From Marinobacterium sedimentorum (lineage in GTDB: Bacteria > Pseudomonadota > Gammaproteobacteria > Pseudomonadales > Balneatricaceae), in contig NZ_JALDYX010000031.1 in NCBI RefSeq assembly GCF_024267675.1, positions 1-57,035 of the forward strand: DNA of 57,035 bases. The letters are read 5' to 3'. Each line of letters starts with the position of its first letter. Position 1 is the stretch's first letter. Under the pieces are notes generated by a model, which was not told the DNA's origin, searched no databases, and saw only the letters and a program-made list of their open reading frames with translations. A program made the position numbers and the translations under genes. Of this stretch, positions 25,434 to 33,880 are shown in pieces.

Positions 25434-25596
25434 GCAGACTATTGGACTTAACACTGATCTACTGCGGAAAAGCCGAGTGTGGTTATTTTTCGTTCTCTTT
25501 ATTGTTAAATAGAACCACTATTTGCCTCAAAAGAGCTCAAAAACTAACTCAAATCGGTCTTTCCCTCGCTACGATCGGCCAAGCCCGACAGACTGC
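25434..25596. repeat. MITE-like dispersed element, copy A (163 bp)
   Basis: The left end, GCAGACTATTGGACTTAACA, and the reverse complement of the right end, GCAGTCTGTCGGGCTTGGCC, form imperfect terminal inverted repeats. The last 65 bp (25532-25596) match 53904-53968 at 59 of 65 positions, and the left end shares TTAACACTGATCTACT with copy B. It encodes no convincing protein. It lies only a few bases after guaA and before the terminator at 25611. Confidence 0.7.
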
Positions 25597-25610
25597 AAAC
25601 TAAGTGATTC

Positions 25611-25636
25611 AAAAGCCCGCTACTGCGGGCTTTTTT
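25611..25636 (+). terminator. Intrinsic terminator downstream of guaA and its repeat
   Basis: AAAAGCCCGC (25611-25620), loop TACT, GCGGGCTTTTTT (25625-25636). It is symmetrical enough to act in both directions. Confidence 0.85.
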
Positions 25637-25690
25637 ATGTACGGTATGCCGCGAGCGCAGTGATGCGCAGGAGCGGCGACAGGAGAGGGC

Positions 25691-26212
25691 ATGGTTGACA
25701 AGCAGCAACAGCTTGACGAGCGCTGGATGGATGAGGCGCTGCTGATGGCCATGCAGGCCGATGCGCTGGATGAGGTGCCGGTCGGTGCCGTGGTGGTGCT
25801 GGATGGCGAGATTATCGGGCGCGGCTGGAACAGGCCCATCAGCGGTCATGATCCCACTGCCCATGCCGAGATCATGGCGCTGCGCGAGGCGGCGGCGGCG
25901 ATCGGCAATTACCGCCTGGTGGGGGCGGATCTGTATGTCACTATAGAACCGTGCACCATGTGTGCCGGCGCCATAGTGCACGGGCGTATCCGTCGGCTGG
26001 TCTTTGGCGCCACTGAGCCCAAGTCCGGCGCTGTGGTCAGCAACGGCCAGTTGCTGCAGCAGGCCTGGCTGAATCACGGCGTTGCGGTGGAGGGCGGTAT
26101 AAGGGCGGAAGAGTGCAGCGCCTGCATCAGCGACTTTTTTCGACGCCGCCGGGAGCACAAGCGGGCGCTGAAACTGGCTCACAATTCGGCGCCTGATGCG
26201 ACGCAGGACTAA
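25691..26212 (+). CDS. tadA: tRNA-specific adenosine-34 deaminase
   Basis: A 173-residue zinc deaminase that converts A34 to inosine in the tRNA-Arg(ACG) wobble position. The cytidine-deaminase-type zinc site is intact: HAEIMALREA, with the His ligand and catalytic Glu (about residues 57-59), and EPCTMCAGAI, with the two Cys ligands (about 87-90). The segment WMDEALLMAMQADALDEVPV is typical of TadA. The gene lies between the guaA terminator and convergent mltF, with its own terminator-like hairpin. Confidence 0.95.
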   Translation: MVDKQQQLDERWMDEALLMAMQADALDEVPVGAVVVLDGEIIGRGWNRPISGHDPTAHAEIMALREAAAAIGNYRLVGADLYVTIEPCTMCAGAIVHGRIRRLVFGATEPKSGAVVSNGQLLQQAWLNHGVAVEGGIRAEECSACISDFFRRRREHKRALKLAHNSAPDATQD

Positions 26213-26252
26213 GCGCTCGACATCAGGGGGCCGGTAGCGTCGAGCTGTTTTT
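26213..26252 (+). terminator. Probable terminator of tadA
   Basis: GCTCGAC (26215-26221) pairs with GTCGAGC (26239-26245) around a 17-nt loop, followed by TGTTTTT. It lies between convergent tadA and mltF. Confidence 0.6.
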
Positions 26253-26265
26253 CCCTTGTTGGGTA

Positions 26266-27729
26266 TCAGAGGGTCGGCGGCAGGGTTTCCAGCAGGCTCT
26301 CGCTCGGGCTGGGTTCCGAGGGGGCGGTGTCACGATTCTGGCGTATGCGGTCCAGCTGTTTTTCCCAGCGTAGCAGGTCGATGTACTTCTGGATGTTGTT
26401 GACGTAAAGCACCGGCTCGTAGCCGCGGGCGTACCCCAGGCGTACGGTGCTGTAGTACTGTTCCTTGGTCAGCAGGGGCAGGTGCTTGGCGACATCCTCC
26501 CATTTGTCGGGGTTCTTGCCGGCGCGCTGGGTCAGGATGCGGGCGTCTTCCAGGTGGCCGAAGCCGACGTTATAGCCGGCCAGGGCCATCCAGGTGTGGT
26601 CGGGTTCCGGGATGCGTTCCGGGATCTGGTTCTTCACGCTGATAAGATAGTGGGCGCCGCCGATGATGCTCTGGATCGGGTCGGTGCGGTCTGCAACACC
26701 CACTTCCGATGCCGCGGCATTGGTCAGCATCATGATGCCTTTTACGCCGGTGGGTGAGACCGCCGCCGGATTCCAGTGTGACTCCTGATAGGCCACCGAG
26801 GCGAGCAGGGTCCAGTCGATATCGGTTTCCTGTTCGGCGATGTAAAAGTACTGCTCATACTCCGGCAGGCGCTCGCGCAGGTCTTTCTTGAAGGTCACGG
26901 TATCGAAATAATTGAGGGCATTGCTGCGCTCGAAGTATTTTTCCTGCAGCTGGCGAATGAGGGTGCGGGTTTCCTCCTTGGCAAAGAAGCGGTTCAGCGC
27001 CTCGAGCATGGAGCCGTCCTGCAGTTTGGGCAGCATCCAGGCGACGGGCTGGGGCTGCTCCAGTGCGAAAGCTTTTTCGAGGCCGGGGAAGAAGGAGTAC
27101 TGGCCATCGAAGCGGATGCTGTCGGCAATGGTGTAGTCGATCTCCTCGTTGTGCACCTGTTCCAGCAGGTCGTTGACGCTGAGCGCGTCGGTTTCTTCCC
27201 AGCTCAGTTCCGCAAAGTCCTGCTGGTATTGGCGCAGCAGCTCGCTGTGACTGGAATTGGCGACCACGCGGATTTTCTTGCCAATCAGGTCCTTGATTGA
27301 GGTGGGGGCGGGTTTGCCCTGGGTGACGCGATAGATCAGGTTGGCGGCGCTTTCCATGTAGGCTGGTGCGAAGCTGAAGTCCTGCAGGCGTTCGGGGGTG
27401 ATGGTCAGGCCGGCGGCGGCGAGGTGGGCGCTGCGTTCACGAACCTGGCGCAGCAGGTCGGAAAAGGTGTCCGGGATCTGCAGTTCCAGTCGCACGCCAA
27501 TCTCTTTGGCGAAGGCCTGGGCGAGCTCGTATTCGAAGCCGGACGGTTCGCCCTTGTCGAGAAAATAGTCGCTGGGGGTGTTGCGGGTCGCCAGGCGCAA
27601 CAGGCCGCGTTCCTGAATAACTTCCAGTCGGGTCTGGCTGTTATAGCTCACAAGTGCCGGAAAACTCAGCAATACAAGCAGGCTGAGCAGGATTAGGGCA
27701 TCTTTGCGACGATGAAGGTTTAGCAACAT
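26266..27729 (-). CDS. mltF: Membrane-bound lytic murein transglycosylase F
   Basis: A 487-residue cell-wall enzyme. The start at 27729 (MLLNLHRRKDALILLSLLVL) is chosen because it gives an N-terminal signal/anchor segment; a longer in-frame reading to 27882 would overlap the divergent purL start and add an unlikely leader. It has a solute-binding-like ABC domain (about 40-270, with LRLATRNTPSDYFLDKGEPS) that regulates activity. A C-terminal SLT transglycosylase domain follows, with the catalytic Glu in YQESHWNPAAVSPTGVKGIM. It cleaves the MurNAc-GlcNAc bond to form anhydro-muropeptides, at the outer membrane. MltF beside purL is a common gammaproteobacterial arrangement. Confidence 0.93.
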   Translation of the reverse strand: MLLNLHRRKDALILLSLLVLLSFPALVSYNSQTRLEVIQERGLLRLATRNTPSDYFLDKGEPSGFEYELAQAFAKEIGVRLELQIPDTFSDLLRQVRERSAHLAAAGLTITPERLQDFSFAPAYMESAANLIYRVTQGKPAPTSIKDLIGKKIRVVANSSHSELLRQYQQDFAELSWEETDALSVNDLLEQVHNEEIDYTIADSIRFDGQYSFFPGLEKAFALEQPQPVAWMLPKLQDGSMLEALNRFFAKEETRTLIRQLQEKYFERSNALNYFDTVTFKKDLRERLPEYEQYFYIAEQETDIDWTLLASVAYQESHWNPAAVSPTGVKGIMMLTNAAASEVGVADRTDPIQSIIGGAHYLISVKNQIPERIPEPDHTWMALAGYNVGFGHLEDARILTQRAGKNPDKWEDVAKHLPLLTKEQYYSTVRLGYARGYEPVLYVNNIQKYIDLLRWEKQLDRIRQNRDTAPSEPSPSESLLETLPPTL

Positions 27730-27837
27730 AGTTCGGGCTTTTCTGGTATCCGTAGGGCTGTTTCGGTAAAATTCAGGGCCTGTTTTTTCTGTAATCCCTG
27801 TCCGTTCAGGCATACATTCAAGAGGCTCGAAAACGAC

Positions 27838-30800
27838 ATGCTCGTACTGCGTGGAGCGCCCGCTCTTTCTGCATTCCGTCACGAAAAGCTGCTGTCAGCC
27901 CTGCAATCCAAAGTTGCAGTGGTTACGGCGCTCTACGGCGAGTTCATTCACTTTGCCGACCTCAAGCAGGACCTGGCGCAGAGCCAGCGTAATGTACTGG
28001 ATCGTATCCTGCGTTACGGCCCCAAAGCCGAAGCCGGTGAGCCGCAGGGCGAACTGGTGCTGGTGGTTCCCCGTCCCGGCACCATTTCACCCTGGTCCTC
28101 CAAGGCAACCGATATTGCCCGCAACTGCGGCCTGGCCGACGTTAAGCGCCTCGAGCGTGGTGTGGCGTACTATATTCAGTCATCCAAGGCCCTGGATCAA
28201 GCCGATCGTGCGCTGATTCGTGCAGAGCTGTATGACCGCATGGTCGAAGCCGTACTGGGCTCGCTGGACGAGGCCGCACAGCTATTTGTGGAAGACGTGC
28301 CGCAGCCGCTGAGTCGCGTTGATGTGCTGGGCGGTGGGCGTGATGCCCTGGTTCAGGCCAATACGGCTCTGGGTCTGGCGCTCGCCGACGACGAGATCGA
28401 TTACCTGGTCGACAGCTTCAAGGGGCTGGATCGCAATCCGACCGATGTTGAGCTGATGATGTTTGCCCAGGCCAACTCCGAGCATTGCCGTCACAAGATC
28501 TTCAATGCCTCCTGGGATATAGACGGTGAAGAGCAGGATCGCTCCTTGTTTGCGATGATCCGCAACACCCACGAACTGGGTGGTGAAGGCGTGCTGTCGG
28601 CATACAAGGATAACGCTGCCGTTATCGTTGGTAGCCGCGCCGGACGCTTCTATCCGGATGCTGAAAGCCGAGAGTATGGCGCCAATCAGGAAGATATCCA
28701 TATCCTGATCAAGGTCGAGACGCACAACCACCCGACCGCCATTGCGCCCCATCCGGGTGCGGCAACGGGCTCCGGTGGCGAGATTCGCGACGAAGGTGCG
28801 ACCGGTCGTGGCGGCAAACCGAAGGCGGGTTTGACCGGTTTCAGTGTCTCCGATCTGAATATTCCGGGTTTTGTGCAGCCCTGGGAATCCCGGTACGGCA
28901 AGCCGGACCGCATTGTCTCGGCGCTGGATATCATGCTCGAAGGCCCCATAGGTGGCGCGGCCTTCAACAACGAGTTCGGTCGCCCGGCGCTGACCGGCTA
29001 CTTCCGTACCTTTGAGCAGCGCGTCAACGGCGCCGCGGGTGAGGAGGTGCGTGGTTACCACAAGCCCATCATGCTGGCGGGAGGTCTGGGTAATATCCGT
29101 GCGGACCATGTCGAAAAAGGCGAGATCCAGACCGGCGCCAGGCTGGTGTGCCTCGGCGGGCCGGCCATGCAGATCGGTCTGGGCGGCGGGGCTGCATCGT
29201 CCATGTCCTCTGGCACCTCCTCCGAAGATCTGGATTTTGCATCGGTACAGCGCGGCAACCCCGAGCTGGAGCGTCGCTGCCAGGAAGTCATCGACCAGTG
29301 CTGGCAGCTGGGTGAAAGCAACCCCATCGCCTTTATTCATGACGTTGGTGCCGGCGGCTTGTCCAATGCCTTCCCCGAGCTGGTAAAGGACGGCGGTCGC
29401 GGTGGTGACTTCGGGCTGCGCAATATCAACAGTGATGAGCCTGGCATGACGCCGCTGGCCATCTGGTGCAACGAGGCGCAGGAGCGTTATGTGCTGGCGG
29501 TGCAGCCGCAAGACATGGCGCGCTTCGAGGCCATCTGCGCCCGTGAGCGCTGCCCCTATGCGATTGTCGGTGAGGCAACCGAAGAACATCATCTGACGCT
29601 CGGCGATACGCATTTTGACAACAAGCCGGTGGATCTGCCGATGAGCGTGCTGTTCGGCAAGCCGCCGAAGATGCACCGCAGTGTGCAGCGCAGCAGCTAC
29701 GAAGTGGCGGAGTTCTCAACCGGCGATATCGTGCTGGGTGACGCGGTTGAGCGCGTGCTGCGCCTGCCGGCGGTGGGCTCGAAATCCTTCCTGATCACTA
29801 TTGGCGACCGCTCGATTACCGGCCAGGTTGCCCGTGACCAGATGGTCGGCCCCTGGCAGGTGCCGGTGGCGGACTGTGCCGTGACCACTTCGGCTTACGA
29901 TACCTATGCCGGTGAAGCCATGGCGCTGGGCGAGCGCACGCCGCTGGCGCTGGTGGATGGCCCTGCGTCCGGTCGCATGGCGATCGGCGAAACCCTGACC
30001 AACCTGGCGGCGGCCCGCATTGGTGCCATCGGCGAAGTGCGCCTGTCGGCCAACTGGATGTGTGCAGCCGGTCATCCGGGTGAAGACGAAAAGCTGTACG
30101 ACACCGTGCGTGCCGTAGGTATGGAGCTCTGCCCGCAGCTGGGCATTACCGTACCGGTGGGCAAGGACTCCATGTCCATGCGTACGGTATGGGATGACAA
30201 TGGCGAGCAGAAGAGCGTCACGGCGCCGCTGTCGCTGATTATCTCCGGTTTTGCACCTGTGCTGGATGCGCGCAAAACCCTGACGCCGCAGTTACGTACC
30301 GACAAGGGCGAAACTGACCTGATCCTGCTGGATCTGGGCAACGGCCAGAACCGCCTTGGGCTGTCTGCACTGGCGCAGGTGTATAACCAGGTCGGTCAGT
30401 CGGTACCGGATGTGGATGATGCCGATCAGCTGGCGGCGTTCTTTGCGGCCATTCAGGAGCTGAACGAACAGGGTTTGCTGCTGGCGTACCATGACCGTTC
30501 TGATGGTGGTCTGCTTGCCACCGTGGTCGAAATGGCTTTTGCGGGTCACACGGGTGTGGATCTGCATCTTGATCTGCTGGCGGCAGATGCAACCGAGATC
30601 GCGGCGGCGCTTTTTGCTGAAGAGCTCGGTGCCGTGGTTCAGGTCTCCAGGGCCGATACCGAAACCGTGCTGACGGAGCTTAATGCTGCGGGCCTGGGCG
30701 ATATTGCCAAGGTCATAGGTTCGCTGAACGATGACGATCAGCTGTGCATCCACTTCGATGACGAAGAAGTGTACAGCGCTGCGCGTATCGAGCTGCAGCG

Positions 30801-31740
30801 TGTCTGGTCTGAAACCTCCTACCGCATTCAGGCGCTGCGGGACAACTCTGAATGTGCCCAGCAGGAATTCGATTCTCTGCTGGATGCGGCGGATCCGGGT
30901 CTGCATGCCGAGCTGAGCTTTGATCAGAATGAAGATGTGGCTGCGCCTTTCATCAATACCGGTGTGCGTCCGCGCATTGCGGTCCTGCGTGAGCAGGGTG
31001 TCAACGGTCAGGTGGAAATGGCAGCTGCCTTTGATCGGGCCGGGTTTGCGGCGGTGGATGTACACATGAGTGACATCATTTCCGGGCGTCGTTCGCTGGA
31101 GGAGTTCAAGGGCCTGGTAGCCTGCGGCGGCTTCTCCTACGGTGACGTACTGGGCGCCGGTGAAGGCTGGGCCAAGTCGATACTGTTCAACGCTGTCGCA
31201 CGCGAGCAGTTCGAAGCCTACTTCAATCGCACCGATACCTTTGCGCTGGGTATCTGTAACGGCTGTCAGATGCTGTCCAACCTGCATGAGCTGATTCCGG
31301 GCGCCGGACTCTGGCCGCACTTCGTGCGCAACATGTCCGAGCAGTTCGAAGCCCGTGTCGCCATGGTGGAGGTGCAGCAGAGTGCATCCATCCTGCTGCA
31401 GGGGATGCAGGGCTCGCGCATGCCGATCGCCATTGCCCACGGCGAAGGCCGTGCGGAATTCCGTGACGAGGCGCACCTGATCGGTTTGCAGGGTGCCGGA
31501 GACATCGCGCTGCGCTATGTGGATAACTATGGCCGCGTGACCGAACAGTATCCGGCCAACCCGAACGGCTCCCCGGCCGGTATCGGTGGTGTGACCACGG
31601 CGGATGGTCGTGTCACCATCATGATGCCGCATCCGGAACGTGTGTTCAGGGCGGTGCAAAACTCCTGGGCGCCGGATGCCTGGGAAGAAGACGGCGCCTG
31701 GATGCGCATGTTCCGCAATGCCCGCGTCTGGGTTGGTTGA
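27838..31740 (+). CDS. purL: Phosphoribosylformylglycinamidine synthase
   Basis: A 1300-residue single-chain enzyme of de novo purine synthesis that converts FGAR to FGAM with glutamine and ATP. It has the N-terminal PurS-like domain (MLVLRGAPALSAFRHEKLL), the linker, and two AIR-synthase-type ATP-binding halves (VETHNHPTAIAPHPGAATGS at about 290-309 and DVGAGGLSNAFPELVKDGGR near 500). The C-terminal glutaminase carries the nucleophile in GICNGCQM and the MMPHPERVF His/Glu. Length and order match E. coli PurL (1295). It is divergent from mltF across 108 bp and ends in a strong terminator. Confidence 0.98.
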   Translation: MLVLRGAPALSAFRHEKLLSALQSKVAVVTALYGEFIHFADLKQDLAQSQRNVLDRILRYGPKAEAGEPQGELVLVVPRPGTISPWSSKATDIARNCGLADVKRLERGVAYYIQSSKALDQADRALIRAELYDRMVEAVLGSLDEAAQLFVEDVPQPLSRVDVLGGGRDALVQANTALGLALADDEIDYLVDSFKGLDRNPTDVELMMFAQANSEHCRHKIFNASWDIDGEEQDRSLFAMIRNTHELGGEGVLSAYKDNAAVIVGSRAGRFYPDAESREYGANQEDIHILIKVETHNHPTAIAPHPGAATGSGGEIRDEGATGRGGKPKAGLTGFSVSDLNIPGFVQPWESRYGKPDRIVSALDIMLEGPIGGAAFNNEFGRPALTGYFRTFEQRVNGAAGEEVRGYHKPIMLAGGLGNIRADHVEKGEIQTGARLVCLGGPAMQIGLGGGAASSMSSGTSSEDLDFASVQRGNPELERRCQEVIDQCWQLGESNPIAFIHDVGAGGLSNAFPELVKDGGRGGDFGLRNINSDEPGMTPLAIWCNEAQERYVLAVQPQDMARFEAICARERCPYAIVGEATEEHHLTLGDTHFDNKPVDLPMSVLFGKPPKMHRSVQRSSYEVAEFSTGDIVLGDAVERVLRLPAVGSKSFLITIGDRSITGQVARDQMVGPWQVPVADCAVTTSAYDTYAGEAMALGERTPLALVDGPASGRMAIGETLTNLAAARIGAIGEVRLSANWMCAAGHPGEDEKLYDTVRAVGMELCPQLGITVPVGKDSMSMRTVWDDNGEQKSVTAPLSLIISGFAPVLDARKTLTPQLRTDKGETDLILLDLGNGQNRLGLSALAQVYNQVGQSVPDVDDADQLAAFFAAIQELNEQGLLLAYHDRSDGGLLATVVEMAFAGHTGVDLHLDLLAADATEIAAALFAEELGAVVQVSRADTETVLTELNAAGLGDIAKVIGSLNDDDQLCIHFDDEEVYSAARIELQRVWSETSYRIQALRDNSECAQQEFDSLLDAADPGLHAELSFDQNEDVAAPFINTGVRPRIAVLREQGVNGQVEMAAAFDRAGFAAVDVHMSDIISGRRSLEEFKGLVACGGFSYGDVLGAGEGWAKSILFNAVAREQFEAYFNRTDTFALGICNGCQMLSNLHELIPGAGLWPHFVRNMSEQFEARVAMVEVQQSASILLQGMQGSRMPIAIAHGEGRAEFRDEAHLIGLQGAGDIALRYVDNYGRVTEQYPANPNGSPAGIGGVTTADGRVTIMMPHPERVFRAVQNSWAPDAWEEDGAWMRMFRNARVWVG

Positions 31741-31761
31741 TAGGCGCACTTGCTCAAAATG

Positions 31762-31791
31762 AAAACGGCAGCCCTCGGGCTGCCGTTTTTT
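31762..31791 (+). terminator. Intrinsic terminator of purL
   Basis: AAAACGGCAGCC (31762-31773), loop CTCG, GGCTGCCGTTTT (31778-31789) continuing into T. It is a perfect 12-bp stem. Confidence 0.92.
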
Positions 31792-31860
31792 GTACAGGGA
31801 CGTACTTATCCTGCGGGCGCATGGATGCGCAAGAGCAGGGTTTGTACAGGGACGTACTTT
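31791..31860. repeat. Dispersed stem-loop element, copy 1, after the purL terminator
   Basis: ATCCTGC (31808-31814) pairs with GCAGGGT (31835-31841) around a loop that contains GCGCATGGATGCGC. TGTACAGGGACGTACTT occurs on both sides. The same element with compensating stem changes occurs at 52534-52586, also just after a terminator. The first half (ATCCTGCGGGCGCATGG) recurs at 32060-32076, so the direct repeats bracket the tandem array at 31871-32059. Confidence 0.65.
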
Positions 31861-31870
31861 ATTGTTATTT

Positions 31871-32059
31871 GCTCCTGCAATAACAATAGTCCCGCCATCC
31901 CTGGCGGTCTGCTGAAATGTGCTCCTGCAATTTCAGTATTCCCGCCATCCCTGGCGGTCTTCTGCAATGTGCTCCTGCTATTTCAGTATTCCCGCCATCC
32001 CTGGCGGTCTTCTGCAATGTGCTCCTGCTATTTCAGTATTCCCGCCATCCCTGGCGGTC
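31871..32059. repeat. Tandem array of a 50-bp palindrome-bearing unit (about 3.8 copies)
   Basis: Units start at 31871, 31921, 31971 and 32021, each beginning GCTCCTGC. Each contains the perfect palindrome CCGCCATCCCTGGCGG (6-bp arms). Units 2 and 3 differ at one base, and unit 1 is the most divergent. The whole 412-bp gap 31741-32152 between purL and the OmpA-like gene is filled by this array, the stem-loop element and terminators. I see no gene in it. Confidence 0.9.
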
Positions 32060-32109
32060 ATCCTGCGGGCGCATGGGGTCTGCAGCTGCGAGCTGGAATA
32101 ACAGGCACA

Positions 32110-32137
32110 AAAAAAGCCGGCAGATGCCGGCTTTTTT
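32110..32137 (-). terminator. Intrinsic terminator of the OmpA-like gene (bidirectional)
   Basis: AAAAAAGCCGGC (32110-32121), loop AGAT, GCCGGCTTTTTT (32126-32137). Read on the minus strand it ends in a T-run 15 bp after the stop of the gene at 32153. Confidence 0.88.
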
Positions 32138-32152
32138 ACAGCTTAAGAAAGA

Positions 32153-32770
32153 TTACATGTTGTCTTTCTTGTCGCCGGAGATCTGCACATCTACACGACG
32201 GTCTGCACGCAGGCAGGCAATCAGGGCAGCGCCGCGGCCGGAGCAGCTGGCGACAGGTGCGGATTCACCCAGGGAGCTGACGCTGATCTTGCTACCATCA
32301 ACGCCGGCAGCACGCAGCTCGGAAGCAACGGCTTCTGCGCGACGCTGGCCCAGACGCTGGTTGTAATCGGCGTTGCCGATGAAGTCAGCGTTACCTACCA
32401 GATCTACGTTGTCCAGCTTGGACATAGAGCCGATGTAGTTGACGATGGCGCTGATGTCTTCTTCAACCTTGGCGCTGTCGAAGTCGAAGAACAGGCTGAA
32501 TTTCTTGTCAGCGCTGACCATCATCGGCTGGGCCGGAGCCGGAGCCGGAGCGGGTTCTTCGGCTTGAGCCATGGCCTGGTAGCCGTCGCAGCCTTCAACT
32601 GTGGCATCGGCTTCGGTCCAGAAGCCAGTGTGCCAGCATTCGCCGAAGCTGTTGCGCCAGATAGTGGCGGAAGAGTCTTCAACGTAGCCTTGGTTGGTGG
32701 GGTGCGCCTGGGCGACGGCAGACAGAGTCATAGCCAGAGCGACACCGGCGGAGAGGGCAAACTTTTTCAT
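32153..32770 (-). CDS. OmpA-family outer-membrane/peptidoglycan-associated protein
   Basis: A 205-residue exported protein. A clear signal peptide (MKKFALSAGVALAMTLSAVA, ending AQA) is followed by a short region with two Cys (ECWHTGFWTEADATVEGCDG, about 44-63) and a Pro/Ala linker (EEPAPAPAPAQP, about 71-82). A C-terminal OmpA-like peptidoglycan-binding domain follows (FFDFDSAKVEEDISAIVNYI at about 94-113; NADYNQRLGQRRAEAV; RADRRVDVQI). There is no beta-barrel domain, so it resembles the short OmpA-domain proteins of marine gammaproteobacteria more than porin-type OmpA. It probably tethers the envelope to peptidoglycan. An AAGGAAA ribosome-binding site precedes the ATG. Confidence 0.85.
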   Translation of the reverse strand: MKKFALSAGVALAMTLSAVAQAHPTNQGYVEDSSATIWRNSFGECWHTGFWTEADATVEGCDGYQAMAQAEEPAPAPAPAQPMMVSADKKFSLFFDFDSAKVEEDISAIVNYIGSMSKLDNVDLVGNADFIGNADYNQRLGQRRAEAVASELRAAGVDGSKISVSSLGESAPVASCSGRGAALIACLRADRRVDVQISGDKKDNM

Positions 32771-32962
32771 AGTAAGATTTCCTTGTGCCTGTTGTGGGTG
32801 GTTAGTCTATAAAAATAGCCCAAATTCTCTCCCACGGTTCCTGAATGATGGTTGAATGTAACCGTCAACGTCCGTGGTGGCCAGGGGTACTTTTCACAGC
32901 TGTAGACAGCTGCCGGTTACGGTATAGCTAATCGGCAACATACTAACATACAGATTGTGTAT

Positions 32963-33262
32963 TTATGGTAAAACTTTTTTGTAAGGTTTTACTGTAACGC
33001 GTGCGTATACGCCTGCCTTTATATAGGGGTCTTCGTTGGCCCAGGCCTGTGCTGCTTCCAGTGAACTGAATTGTGCAATAACCAGGCTACCAGTAAAACC
33101 TGCCGGGCCCGGGTCTTCGCTGTCAATTGCCGGGTGTGGCCCGGCTACGAGCAGAAGTCCTTCATTCTTAAGCTGTTCGAGGCGGGCAAGGTGCTCGGGC
33201 CGCGCCTGCAGTCGTCGCTCCAGGCTATCGGGTTTATCCTCGGCCATGATTGCGTAAAACAT
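32963..33262 (-). CDS. yciI: YciI-family protein
   Basis: A 99-residue ferredoxin-like (dimeric alpha/beta) protein of the YciI family. The N terminus FYAIMAEDKPDSLERRLQAR and the middle AGPHPAID and FSSLEAAQAWANEDPYIKAG segments match E. coli YciI in length and pattern. The putative active-site His and Asp (HPAID and EDPY) are kept. The biochemical role is unknown. It lies 30 bp after yciB on the same strand; yciI, yciB, yciO and rluB are also near neighbours in enterobacteria. The 192-bp region upstream of the OmpA-like gene (32771-32962) holds no gene. Confidence 0.9.
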   Translation of the reverse strand: MFYAIMAEDKPDSLERRLQARPEHLARLEQLKNEGLLLVAGPHPAIDSEDPGPAGFTGSLVIAQFSSLEAAQAWANEDPYIKAGVYARVTVKPYKKVLP

Positions 33263-33292
33263 GTTACCGGTACTCCTCTTTTTTTGTATGCG

Positions 33293-33835
33293 TTATTTTG
33301 GGGCGTCGCTCTGGATATGCCGGGACATGTAGAGTCCCTGGGCCAGGATAAATACAAAGGTGAGCCCAAGCATACCGAACAGTTTGAAGTTTACCCAGGC
33401 TTCTTCGCTCAGCGAGTAAGCCACTGCAAGGTTAACAATACCCATGCTGATGAAGAATATAACCCAGGCAATGTTGAGGTTGCGCCACGCCTGTGCTGGC
33501 AGAGCTATATTGGCATCCATGAGTCGCTGCACGACCGTTTTTTTGCCGATAAACTGGCTGCCCAGAAATACGGCCCCAAAGAGCCAGTTAACGACGGTGG
33601 GCTTCCACTGAATAAATGTCTTGTCCTGAAAAATGACGGTGGCCCCGCCCATTAGCACCACCAGTACCAGGGTGACCAGTTGCATCTTCTCGATGCGGTG
33701 TGTGCGAATCCAGGTATAGAGCATCTGCAGCATGGTGGCCGGGATCAGCACGGCCGTGGCCAGGATGATGTCACCGCTGGTCTTGTAGACGGCAAAGAAG
33801 ATGATGATGGGCAAAAAATCGAGTAAAAGTTTCAT
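33293..33835 (-). CDS. yciB: Inner-membrane septation protein YciB/IspZ family
   Basis: A 180-residue integral membrane protein with about five hydrophobic segments, the usual YciB size. The family N terminus MKLLLDFLPIIIFFAVYKTS and the segments TFIQWKPTVVNWLFG and AWRNLNIAWVIFF are distinctive. YciB is an inner-membrane protein linked to cell division, envelope integrity and membrane-potential homeostasis. It is divergent from the PHP-domain gene, with 45 bp to that gene's chosen start, and upstream of yciI in one unit. Confidence 0.93.
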   Translation of the reverse strand: MKLLLDFLPIIIFFAVYKTSGDIILATAVLIPATMLQMLYTWIRTHRIEKMQLVTLVLVVLMGGATVIFQDKTFIQWKPTVVNWLFGAVFLGSQFIGKKTVVQRLMDANIALPAQAWRNLNIAWVIFFISMGIVNLAVAYSLSEEAWVNFKLFGMLGLTFVFILAQGLYMSRHIQSDAPK

Positions 33836-33880
33836 GGGCTTGATGTCTACTGTGTGGAGCCCCAGTATAAAGGCCCGTTC

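Noticed and set aside
27730..27882. N-terminal extension of MltF
   Set aside because: It would overlap the divergent purL start and bury the signal/anchor segment. The start at 27729 begins directly with that segment.
30292..31749. A 485-residue protein antisense to purL
   Set aside because: Shadow of the purL coding sequence with no domain signature. Similar antisense frames over guaA, xseA and pheA were rejected for the same reason.
31871..32059. CRISPR array
   Set aside because: The repeats are contiguous 50-bp units with no unique spacers, only about four units, and no cas genes nearby. It is an ordinary tandem repeat with palindromes.
31750..32366. Protein-coding genes across the tandem repeats
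   Set aside because: Open frames here cross a 50-bp repeat (not a multiple of three), have no family match or good ribosome-binding site, and run into the terminator and the antisense of the OmpA-like gene.
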